11,227 nucleotides of DNA, from positions 1 to 11,227 of the forward strand of contig JBFMAE010000032.1 in NCBI GenBank assembly GCA_040756085.1, in the 5' to 3' direction. Below the pieces are notes generated by a model that saw only the letters and a program-made list of their open reading frames with translations, ran no database searches and was not told the origin of the DNA. Source of the DNA: JBFMAE01 sp040756085. GTDB taxonomy: Bacteria; Desulfobacterota; BSN033; UBA1163. Positions 6,229 through 11,227 of the stretch are shown here, in pieces. A program made the translations under genes and the position numbers. The stretch's first letter is position 1. Each line of letters begins with the position of its first letter.

Positions 6229-7317
6229 TTACTCACCCCCACCTACAACCTCCCCAATTTGAGGGGGACGGGAATCATAGAGCTTGGAACTCGATGATAG
6301 GGAACCCTGTTCCTTTGTGCGATGGCGCCTTTCCTCCACCCTTTCATAGGCCTTGATGATATCTTGAACGAGGGGATGTCTGACGACATCCTTGTCCGAA
6401 AAATAGATAAATTCGATCCCTTCAATCCCTTTGAGGATGCCCTGGATCTCGATCAAACCCGATACTTTATTCTCCGGAAGGTCCACTTGGGTAATATCCC
6501 CCGTGATGACGGCCTTGGAACTGAAGCCCAATCGTGTCAGAAACATTTTCATCTGTTCTGGTCCCGTATTCTGGGCCTCGTCGAGGATGACGAAGGAATC
6601 GTTGAGGGTTCTGCCTCTCATGAAGGCCAAGGGAGCCACTTCGATCACCCCCTTCTCCACCAGTTTGGAAGCCCGATCAAAATCCATCATGTCGTGAAGG
6701 GCATCATAAAGAGGCCGAAGATAAGGATTGACCTTTTCGAAGAGATCTCCGGGGAGAAACCCCAGCTTTTCGCCGGCTTCCACAGCCGGGCGGGTCAGGA
6801 CAATCCGCTCGACCTCCTGCTTCATGAGAGAGGCCACGGCCATCGCCATAGCCAAGTAGGTCTTTCCTGTTCCAGCAGGGCCGATGCCGATGACCAGATC
6901 ATATTTCCGAATAGCATCAATATAATGCTTCTGCGCGAGACTTTTGGGTGTGATCACCCTCTTTTTTGAAGAGACATAGACGGTATCGAGGAAGACATCC
7001 TCCAGATTGACCGTTCGATCAATGGAGATCATCCGGATCGCATAATCGATATCTGTTGGATAAAGGGGATAACCTTTTTTCAGGAGGGTGTAGAGGTCGT
7101 TCAGGACCCGTTTTGAAAGATGGACATCCAATTCCTCACCCTGAATGGTGAGAGCATTGCCTTTGGCGTTGATCTTTACTCCGATCGTCCTGGCAATGCG
7201 CCTTAAATTTTCACTATGAGCGCCGAAAAGGGCATTTGCAATTTGGAGATCATCAAAGATGACCTTTTCGACAGATTCCTCTCGCAGAGTCGAGTCTACG
7301 ACTTGTTGTTCTTTCAA
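6229..7317 (-). CDS. phoH: PhoH-family ATPase (PhoH-like / YbeZ)
   Basis: A 362-residue cytoplasmic P-loop ATPase with an N-terminal KH-like segment (about 20-85) and a PhoH domain (about 120-325). The Walker A motif is GPAGTGKT at 146-153, Walker B is VILDEAQNT at 243-251, and the sensor region ITGDITQVDLP is at 271-281. PhoH/YbeZ proteins work with YbeY in rRNA and ribosome maturation; both are encoded in this operon. Translation appears to begin at TTG 7317, with GAAGG spaced 7 bases upstream; no in-frame ATG lies nearby. The family usually ends near residue 330. The extra tail finishing in RPPQIGEVVGGGE is read from a dispersed repeat (6231-6271) and is probably not functional. Confidence 0.94.
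   Translation of the reverse strand: MKEQQVVDSTLREESVEKVIFDDLQIANALFGAHSENLRRIARTIGVKINAKGNALTIQGEELDVHLSKRVLNDLYTLLKKGYPLYPTDIDYAIRMISIDRTVNLEDVFLDTVYVSSKKRVITPKSLAQKHYIDAIRKYDLVIGIGPAGTGKTYLAMAMAVASLMKQEVERIVLTRPAVEAGEKLGFLPGDLFEKVNPYLRPLYDALHDMMDFDRASKLVEKGVIEVAPLAFMRGRTLNDSFVILDEAQNTGPEQMKMFLTRLGFSSKAVITGDITQVDLPENKVSGLIEIQGILKGIEGIEFIYFSDKDVVRHPLVQDIIKAYERVEERRHRTKEQGSLSSSSKLYDSRPPQIGEVVGGGE
6231..6271. repeat. Dispersed C/G-rich palindromic repeat overlapping the phoH 3' end
   Basis: The segment reads TCACCCCCACCTACAACC followed by TCCCC-N8-GGGGA. It is recognisably the same family as the copies at 9728-9758 and 10134-10183 (TCACC, short spacer, CCTC-CCC, hairpin). It encodes the last residues of PhoH and its stop codon. 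Confidence 0.55.
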
Positions 7318-7387
7318 ATATGAACCTTCACCCCATTTGGAACTGCCTGTCCCCTTCCTGTAGTAGGCAGATCAGACAGTAGGCAGA

Positions 7388-7397
7388 AAGCATGCTT
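7388..7397. promoter_or_regulatory. AAGCATGCTT palindrome in the phoH leader
   Basis: A perfect 10-bp dyad located about 5-14 bases downstream of the predicted phoH transcription start. Its position suits a repressor operator, but a 10-bp palindrome may occur by chance. Two direct copies of GTAGGCAG (7363-7370 and 7379-7386) lie nearby in the same leader. Confidence 0.3.
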
Positions 7398-7408
7398 GAT
7401 CTAACAAA

Positions 7409-7437
7409 ATCATACCATCTTGAATCTAAGATTGCAA
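7409..7437 (-). promoter_or_regulatory. Sigma70-type promoter for the phoH operon
   Basis: On the minus strand, TTGCAA (7432-7437) and TATGAT (7409-7414) are separated by exactly 17 bases, close to consensus for a housekeeping sigma factor. Transcription would start near 7402 and give a leader of about 85 nt before the TTG start of phoH. It lies just downstream of the Sir2 gene, so the operon could be independent of Sir2 transcription. Confidence 0.6.
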
Positions 7438-7453
7438 TACTCGTTCTTTCCCC

Positions 7454-8245
7454 TTACCGTTGCTCTCTCCCCCCTGGGGAGAGGGGGGAATGAAGAGGGC
7501 TTCTCCGTTTCACTTCTTCGACAATGGCAGCGACAATTTCGCTCGCAGAGCCAAGGATCAGATAGTCTGATATCTGGTCTGTCAGGGGGGTAGGCTCCAT
7601 ATTGATTTCGATGACAACGGCACCTCCTTCCTTGGCCGTGATGGGGATGGTCGCTGCCGGATAGACGACCGCGGAGGTTCCAATGACGAGCACGGCACTG
7701 CAGGATTTGGATTCTTTAAAGGACATAACCTGAGCCTCCCAGGGGATGGGTTCTCCGAAAAAGACCACGTCTGGCTTCAGAAGAGATGAGCAGTGAGAAC
7801 ATCGGGGAGGAAGGTCCTCGAGGGTGAGGGAACTTCCTTCTATTTTGGTGGAGCACTTCAAACAGGAAAGGGTTCTATGGGTGCCATGAAATTCGATCAC
7901 ATTTTGGCTCCCCGCTGCCTGGTGGAGACCGTCCACATTCTGGGTAACGACGGAGGAGAGAAGGCCCATCCGTTCCAATTTCGCCAATCCGATATGGGCG
8001 GGGTTCGGTTTGGCTATCATGATGAGAGAGAACATTTCCTTGAGCATCAACCAGACCCGATCGGGATTCGAATAGAAGGCATGAATATGGGCATACTCTT
8101 CCGGATCGTATTTCTGCCAGAGACCCTGAGCGCCCCTGAAATCGGGAATGCCGCTCTCCACAGAGATGCCTGCCCCAGTAAAAGCAATCGTCCTTTTTGA
8201 ATGGATGATATCAACGGCTGCCCTCTCTATCAACTGATGTTCCAT
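7454..8245 (-). CDS. NAD-dependent protein deacylase, sirtuin family (Sir2/CobB-like)
   Basis: A 263-residue cytoplasmic sirtuin that removes acyl groups from protein lysines using NAD+. NAD-binding motifs GAGISVESGIPDFRG (24-38) and TQNVDGLH (101-108) are intact, and the catalytic His is His120 in EFHG. Four zinc cysteines are present (C128, C131, C149, C152), followed by PDVVFFGE and GTSAVVYPAA (189-198). The Tyr-x-x-Arg pair that marks desuccinylases such as SIRT5/CobB is not visible in the RVWLMLKE stretch (63-70), so plain deacetylase activity is more likely (inference). AAGGAG spaced 6 nt supports the ATG at 8245. The C-terminal tail SPLHSPLSPGGREQR comes from a palindromic repeat. Confidence 0.95.
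   Translation of the reverse strand: MEHQLIERAAVDIIHSKRTIAFTGAGISVESGIPDFRGAQGLWQKYDPEEYAHIHAFYSNPDRVWLMLKEMFSLIMIAKPNPAHIGLAKLERMGLLSSVVTQNVDGLHQAAGSQNVIEFHGTHRTLSCLKCSTKIEGSSLTLEDLPPRCSHCSSLLKPDVVFFGEPIPWEAQVMSFKESKSCSAVLVIGTSAVVYPAATIPITAKEGGAVVIEINMEPTPLTDQISDYLILGSASEIVAAIVEEVKRRSPLHSPLSPGGREQR
7463..7492. repeat. Palindromic C/G-rich repeat overlapping the Sir2 3' end
   Basis: CTCTCCCC (7465-7472) and GGGGAGAG (7476-7483) form a perfect 8-bp stem around a CCT loop. The same stem sequence recurs at 10151-10170 next to the DUF559 gene, so both belong to one dispersed family. Here it encodes the last residues of the sirtuin. Confidence 0.65.
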
Positions 8246-8280
8246 ATTTTTCTCCTTACTGGTAAGTGGTCTAGGATTCT

Positions 8281-8347
8281 AGGGTTCAAGGGTTCAAGTT
8301 TCTATCGAAGTCAGGTTTTTACTTGACCCCTCGACCCCTTGAACCCT
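8281..8347. repeat. Inverted repeat of AGGGTTCAAG units between nitroreductase and Sir2 genes
   Basis: The left arm 8281-8298 consists of AGGGTTCAAG plus GGTTCAAG. The right arm 8322-8347 is its inverted, slightly longer counterpart, ending in CCCCTTGAACCCT. The two can form a long hairpin with a roughly 23-nt loop. The right arm overlaps the 3' end of the nitroreductase frame and supplies its final residues. It could act as a terminator-like or processing hairpin between these same-strand genes, but no U-tract follows. Confidence 0.5.
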
Positions 8348-8927
8348 TTCGAAAAAATTTTTTGATCAGTGAGAGGGGGCCCGATCTTAGCATCCCATCT
8401 CCCATCGTTTTTCTCTTCACATTAGACCAGGATTCCCAGTGAACAATCTTCTCTAGTTCAACCCTTGGAGGGACTTCAGCCTTCCCTTCAGGATAGCCCA
8501 GAGTGATGAGTGCGATCACTTCAATATTATCTGGAATTTCGAGGATGGCTTTTACCCTGGGTTCATCAAAGGCACCGATCCAGCAGGTTCCGAGACCGAG
8601 GCTTGTGGCCATGGTCATCATATTTCCACCTGCCAGCGTGGCATCATACCTTCCATATTTTCCCTTTCGGGTATCAAAACCGAGAACGAGGACGATCGGG
8701 GCCTTTCCAACATGGGAAGATTTGATAAAGAAGAATCGGGCTACCTCCCCGATCCGTTTTCTCGTCTCAGGATCTGTAACAATAATGAAATGCCAGGGTT
8801 GGAGGTTTGCTCCTGTAGGGGCCCATCTTCCTGCCTCGAGGATCTGGAGGAGAAGGTCTTGTGGAACGGGTTGATCTTGATAGAGCCGAATGGATCTTCG
8901 GGATTTTAATAAGTTTAGGATATCCAC
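8319..8927 (-). CDS. Nitroreductase-family FMN oxidoreductase
   Basis: A 202-residue flavoprotein of the nitroreductase superfamily. FMN-binding features are the N-terminal SRRSIRLY (9-16), APTGANLQPWHF at 36-47, and the later LGLGTCWIGAF (110-120). These enzymes use NAD(P)H to reduce nitro compounds, quinones or other substrates as dimers; the physiological substrate is unknown. The start is GTG at 8927, the first start codon after an in-frame TGA, with only a weak binding site. Its start is only 18 bp from the stop of the upstream toxin gene, so it may be read from the toxin-antitoxin promoter. Residues beyond about 190 (FFRKGSRGRGVK) are encoded by the neighbouring inverted repeat and extend past the family core. 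Confidence 0.9.
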   Translation of the reverse strand: MDILNLLKSRRSIRLYQDQPVPQDLLLQILEAGRWAPTGANLQPWHFIIVTDPETRKRIGEVARFFFIKSSHVGKAPIVLVLGFDTRKGKYGRYDATLAGGNMMTMATSLGLGTCWIGAFDEPRVKAILEIPDNIEVIALITLGYPEGKAEVPPRVELEKIVHWESWSNVKRKTMGDGMLRSGPLSLIKKFFRKGSRGRGVK

Positions 8928-8945
8928 TTCAAATTTTTGCCAATA

Positions 8946-9278
8946 TCACTTCCGAATAATTTCAATCAACTTTTCAATTATTTCAGACAGTTTCTCTATT
9001 TTAAGATTACCGATGCGATATAAGACAAGATGGGAATCTGCAGTAAATATTCGATTTGGTCTCACATTACTTGGTTTCTTTAAGCCACCTTTGTCAAAAT
9101 CGTCATCATTGATTAGGATTGCATATTTGTCTTTAATCGCTTGGCTTGTTATCTGACAAAGAATTAAGTCATCCCCTTCTAATTCGGCAACAACAAGGGC
9201 AGGACGTCTTTTGGCTTGGGGTAAATCGGAAAAAGGAAATGGGATAACAACAACCTCGCCTTTTATAAATTTTGCCAA
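8946..9278 (-). CDS. Type II toxin, MazF/PemK-like mRNA interferase
   Basis: A 110-residue protein with the MazF/PemK core: KGEVVVIPFPFSDL at 6-19, KRRPALVVA at 23-31 (conserved Arg), CQITSQ at 41-46 carrying the Thr/Ser expected in the active site, and KPSNVRPNRIFT at 68-79. Family members cleave single-stranded RNA, mainly mRNA, when the antitoxin is lost. Translation begins at TTG 9278, placing the start 16 nt inside the antitoxin gene, with GAGGAGG just upstream; the overlap implies translational coupling, and the weak start may limit toxin output. The C-terminus is rich in Ile/Lys and possibly helical (93-109). The low GC matches the accessory region to its right. Confidence 0.88.
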   Translation of the reverse strand: MAKFIKGEVVVIPFPFSDLPQAKRRPALVVAELEGDDLILCQITSQAIKDKYAILINDDDFDKGGLKKPSNVRPNRIFTADSHLVLYRIGNLKIEKLSEIIEKLIEIIRK

Positions 9279-9457
9279 GCCTCATCCTCCTCTGGCCTCA
9301 GCCAATCTTTTTTAAGAGAGGATTCGCTGGCTATAACAATTTCTATTTTTTCTTTGATCTTTTTAGACTTAAGGAAATGAATAAAGTCCAGAACTTCGTC
9401 AATGAGAGGTTCTGGAACCTCTTCAATCTCTTTTATCAATAATTCTTTTTTAGTCAT
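9263..9457 (-). CDS. Type II antitoxin, DUF2281-like partner of MazF/PemK toxin
   Basis: A 64-residue protein with the pattern of DUF2281-type antitoxins: an N-terminal helix containing EEVPEPLIDEVLDFIHFLKSK, then a charged linker, and an acidic/aromatic C-terminus (DWLRPEEDEAWQNL) typical of a toxin-wrapping tail. No obvious helix-turn-helix is seen, so DNA binding and autoregulation cannot be claimed. I chose ATG 9457 because GTGAGGA sits a few bases upstream; the frame could begin four codons earlier at GTG 9469, but no good binding site precedes that codon. It is the first gene of the pair and overlaps the toxin by 16 nt. Confidence 0.85.
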   Translation of the reverse strand: MTKKELLIKEIEEVPEPLIDEVLDFIHFLKSKKIKEKIEIVIASESSLKKDWLRPEEDEAWQNL

Positions 9458-9491
9458 GTCGTTCCTCACTTATCTTTATTGATGCACAAAA

Positions 9492-9520
9492 ATATTACCA
9501 AAACTTTATGGTTCCGTCAA
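9492..9520 (-). promoter_or_regulatory. Near-consensus sigma70 promoter of the toxin-antitoxin operon
   Basis: On the minus strand, TTGACG (9515-9520) and TAATAT (9492-9497) are separated by exactly 17 bases. The predicted start of transcription is near 9485, about 27 nt before the antitoxin ATG at 9457. This is one of the two best promoters in the window and shows that the pair is an independent unit. Confidence 0.65.
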
Positions 9521-9727
9521 CACCCTCTTTAGAGCCCTCATCAAATTCCTCTGTCATAAATCGAAAAGTATCCGAATTCAGCGCACAACCAGACCAGTTC
9601 TTTTTTGATAACGATTTTAAACTATGAAATCATTCATTATTCTTAAAATATAAGTTGATACGAAACTCAAAATTTTTCCAAAAATTTATAGGGCTTCACA
9701 AAAATAATTTTTGAAATTTTCCTTCTA
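9521..9727. other. AT-rich spacer with two adjacent palindromes, no gene seen
   Basis: This stretch separates the leftward toxin-antitoxin operon from the rightward nuclease genes. I see no convincing coding frame. Near its right end are two perfect AT-rich dyads: AAATTTTT-CC-AAAAATTT (9670-9687) and CAAAAAT-A-ATTTTTG (9699-9713). They could be protein-binding sites or simply a consequence of low GC. Confidence 0.45.
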
Positions 9728-9758
9728 CCCATTGGGGAGAGGGTTAGGGTGAGGGGGA
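9728..9758. repeat. Left inverted copy of the C/G-rich palindromic repeat flanking the DUF559 gene
   Basis: Read on the minus strand this segment matches the copy at 10134-10164 at 27 of 31 positions (TCCCCCTCACC, a 5-nt variable part, CCTCTCCCCA, TGGG). The two copies face each other across the nuclease gene. Confidence 0.75.
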
Positions 9759-9780
9759 TCTATAGTACAAGGAGGGTGAA

Positions 9781-10221
9781 ATTAAACGCAACAATATTGA
9801 AAGATGCAGAAAACTTCGCAAAGAAGAAACAGATGCTGAAAAGAAATTTTGGGCGGTATTGCGGAATCGTCAATTGGCTGGGGCCAAGTTCAGGAGGCAA
9901 TTTTCTGTTGGTAGACATATCTTAGATTTTTATTGCCCTGAATATAAGCTTTGTATCGAAGCTGATGGGGGGCAGCATTACGGAGGTAAAGGCAGGCAAA
10001 GGGATGGATTAAGGGCTGCGGAGTTGTTAAAGATAGGAGTGGAAATAATAAGATTTAATGATCAGGAGATATTAACCAATATTGAAGGGGTCTATGAAAT
10101 CATTCAGAGGGCCATAGAAAAGAAGAGGGGTAGTCCCCCTCACCTCAATCCTCTCCCCATTGGGGGAGAGGAAGTTAGGGGGAGGAAAAATTTGCCCTCC
10201 ACTCCATCTGAAAGAGGCTAA
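9781..10221 (+). CDS. DUF559-family endonuclease (Vsr-like, PD-(D/E)XK superfamily)
   Basis: A small nuclease of the DUF559 family, related to very-short-patch-repair endonucleases. The conserved blocks run RKLRKEETDAEKKFWAVLRNRQL (10-32), KFRRQFSVGRHILDFYC (36-52, with Asp49), CIEADGGQH (58-66, Glu60/Asp62/His66) and IIRFNDQEILTNIEGV near 89-104. The family block upstream of TTG 9859 is in frame and well preserved, so the gene begins earlier than that codon. After the in-frame stop at 9763-9765, the only well-placed start is ATT 9781, with AAGGAGGG (9769-9776) spaced 4 nt. The frame ends in about 30 residues (PPHLNPLPIGGEE and onward) read from a palindromic repeat, beyond the usual family length. 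Targets are unknown. A shorter protein from TTG 9859 is the alternative. Confidence 0.8.
   Translation: MKRNNIERCRKLRKEETDAEKKFWAVLRNRQLAGAKFRRQFSVGRHILDFYCPEYKLCIEADGGQHYGGKGRQRDGLRAAELLKIGVEIIRFNDQEILTNIEGVYEIIQRAIEKKRGSPPHLNPLPIGGEEVRGRKNLPSTPSERG
10134..10183. repeat. Right copy of the C/G-rich palindromic repeat, inside the DUF559 3' end
   Basis: It contains CTCTCCCC (10151-10158) and GGGGAGAG (10163-10170), a perfect 8-bp stem extended by one C-G pair, flanked by TCACCTCAATC and AAGTTAGGGGGA, themselves partly complementary. It encodes the PPHLNPLPIGGEE tail of the nuclease and is inverted relative to 9728-9758. Confidence 0.75.
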
Positions 10222-10330
10222 AATTAGGCTAAATGAGGTGGTTGTAGTTGTATAAGTAGTTGTAAATAAATAGGAATTTTTATAGGAGGGCAAGTCAAAA
10301 ATTGTAGATTGAATAACTTAATAGAATCAA

Positions 10331-10355
10331 TGGGTTACGAATTTCGTGAAACCCA
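10331..10355. promoter_or_regulatory. Palindrome just upstream of the GIY-YIG gene (candidate operator)
   Basis: An 11-bp perfect dyad, ACGAA-T-TTCGT (10337-10347), is flanked by TGGGTT (10331-10336) and AACCCA (10350-10355), giving 11 complementary pairs with a two-base offset. It sits about 15 nt before the AAAGGAGGT ribosome binding site. The one-base centre suits a DNA-binding dimer better than an RNA hairpin. No promoter with consensus spacing was convincing in the 160-bp gap. Confidence 0.4.
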
Positions 10356-10384
10356 CAAAAATTTAATAAAGGAGGTATTTCTTT

Positions 10385-10645
10385 ATGGCAGATAAGAATT
10401 TTTCAGAGAAAAACGTTGGAAATGTAAAGGAAGGTCTTGGAGTCTATAAGCTTTATAACTCGCGGGGCTCGCTAACCTATGTCGGTAAAGCTAAAAACAT
10501 TAAAGAGCGTCTGCAACAACATTTAAACGAAGGTGACATACCAAACATTAGAAGATTTGAGGTAAAACATACGGCCACCACGAGGGAAGCGGAAAAAATT
10601 GAAAAAAATATAATCCGAAGATTTAAACCACTCCATAATATTTAA
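10385..10645 (+). CDS. Stand-alone GIY-YIG nuclease domain protein (UvrC N-terminal-like)
   Basis: An 86-residue protein that is essentially one GIY-YIG domain. Motifs: GVY at 19-21, YVG at 32-34 followed by KAKNIKERLQQH (catalytic Arg42), TTREAEKIEKNIIRRF at 65-80 providing the metal-binding Glu, and KPLHNI at 81-86 with the conserved Asn. The YVGKAKN stretch and the T-x-x-EA-x-x-x-E-x-x-x-I-x-R-x-x-P-x-x-N arrangement resemble the UvrC nuclease domain, but the helicase-binding and RNase H parts of UvrC are absent. AAAGGAGGT at 10370-10378 supports the ATG. It follows the DUF559 gene by 163 bp on the same strand. It could act in DNA repair, restriction or mobility; nothing in sequence decides this. 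Confidence 0.87.
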   Translation: MADKNFSEKNVGNVKEGLGVYKLYNSRGSLTYVGKAKNIKERLQQHLNEGDIPNIRRFEVKHTATTREAEKIEKNIIRRFKPLHNI

Positions 10646-11227
10646 GGAAGAATAAGATACCATTGAGCTTTCTTTAAAAGGTTAGAGTTTGGCATTGAAT
10701 TTTGACAGATTATCGAATAGGAAACTTTGTGAAAAGTGTAGCCCTGACACTAAAAAATTCTGTCCTTCCCTAATTTTCGAAAACGGTGTATATTACAACC
10801 GAAAAGTGGCAATGGGGATATGCTTTAACCCAAAAGAATAATTTATTCTTGAATTATCCAGATTCCATATAATATTATTTAAAACGATCTTTTCTGGAAA
10901 AAACGGTAAATTTGCCAGTCTCAAATCAAAATAGAGCCTTTGGCGGCTCAAATTCTTAGAAAACATAGAATCAGCTTAAAAATTAATGTTAGACTCATCT
11001 TCGACAGTTATTTCGCTTTGGAAAAATTTACGCTCAATGAAATCGATAACTTAACAATTTGCAATCTGTGATTTCCTCAAAATGTAGTGCCATACATAAA
11101 ATTTTTTTCTGTTACGTAAAAATCATTTGTGCACATATGGGAAACGATTTGTGGACATGGTTTGTTTTTCATTCATAGATGGAACTCCCATAATTTCTTA
11201 CCCTCCTTGTAGATCATAAACTTCTGA
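10646..11227. other. AT-rich gene-poor tail, no gene supported
   Basis: About 580 bp with frequent stops in every frame. Small structures only: AGTGT/ACACT around seven bases (10735-10751), GAGCC/GGCTC around six bases (10934-10949), and an imperfect 12-bp direct repeat ATTTGTGCACAT / ATTTGTGGACAT at 11125-11136 and 11147-11158, 22 bp apart. On the minus strand, a 22-codon frame starts at ATG 11191 with a strong AAGGAGGG upstream and stops at 11123. It has no recognisable product and may be the broken start of a lost gene. Confidence 0.5.

Noticed and set aside
6322..6969. Plus-strand frame of 215 codons inside phoH
   Set aside because: A long antisense shadow of phoH with no recognisable domain; PhoH carries intact Walker motifs in the opposite frame.
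9728..10183. CRISPR array suggested by repeated C/G-rich motifs
   Set aside because: The copies are only two or three, inverted, irregularly spaced and separated by a gene; no regular repeat-spacer pattern or cas gene is present.
10072..10293. Minus-strand frame of 73 codons at the DUF559 3' end
   Set aside because: Composed of antisense repeat translation (NFLSPNGERIEVRG) and Thr/Tyr low-complexity sequence.
1..11227. tRNA, rRNA or riboswitch genes
   Set aside because: I found no cloverleaf with the GGTTCGA-type T-arm in a proper context, no rRNA segments and no aptamer core I recognise. The GGGTTCAAG units at 8281-8298 resemble a T-arm but belong to an inverted repeat without other tRNA arms.
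10646..11227. Remnant of a transposase or integrase in the AT-rich tail
   Set aside because: No frame gives more than short scraps and none shows DDE, HUH or tyrosine-recombinase motifs.

Overview
The window looks like part of a Gram-negative bacterial chromosome, most plausibly from the Desulfobacterota ('Deltaproteobacteria') or a related environmental lineage. The reasons are a LAB_N / family-2 / ArnT-type glycosyltransferase cluster (outer-membrane or lipid-linked sugar chemistry), a phoH - 7TM-HD phosphohydrolase - ybeY operon, a WaaP/RIO-like small kinase, and many short GC-rich palindromic repeats between genes. The taxon is inferred from gene content and style, not from a marker gene.

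Layout. Plus strand, 1-3272: the 3' end of an ArnT-like family-39 glycosyltransferase, a GT2 polyprenyl-phosphate glycosyltransferase, a LAB_N membrane protein and an isoprenylcysteine/phospholipid methyltransferase-like protein. A 246-bp MITE-like element with long imperfect terminal inverted repeats follows, then a small WaaP/RIO-type kinase. Minus strand, 8927-3346: nitroreductase, Sir2 deacylase, then phoH, a PgpH-like 7TM-HDIG phosphohydrolase and ybeY, converging on the kinase gene through a long imperfect hairpin. A near-consensus sigma70 promoter sits in front of phoH. Minus strand, 9457-8946: a MazF/PemK toxin-antitoxin pair with its own near-consensus promoter, ending 18 bp before the nitroreductase start. 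Plus strand, 9781-10645: two small stand-alone nucleases, a DUF559 (Vsr-like) endonuclease and a UvrC-like GIY-YIG domain protein. The last 580 bp are AT-rich and contain no gene I can support.

How the genes work together. The first cluster would make and transfer a lipid-linked sugar at the membrane. PhoH and YbeY belong to RNA/ribosome quality control, with the HD phosphohydrolase between them (its best-known relatives hydrolyse c-di-AMP). The region from about 8.9 kb rightward is accessory: toxin-antitoxin, two nucleases, low GC, repeats.

The most striking feature is the density of short palindromic repeats and how far they reach into genes. The last residues of PhoH, Sir2, the nitroreductase, YbeY and the DUF559 nuclease, and the start of the kinase, all lie inside repeats or hairpins. 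The DUF559 gene is bracketed by two inverted copies of one repeat, and the segment carrying both nucleases is bounded by a short inverted sequence match.
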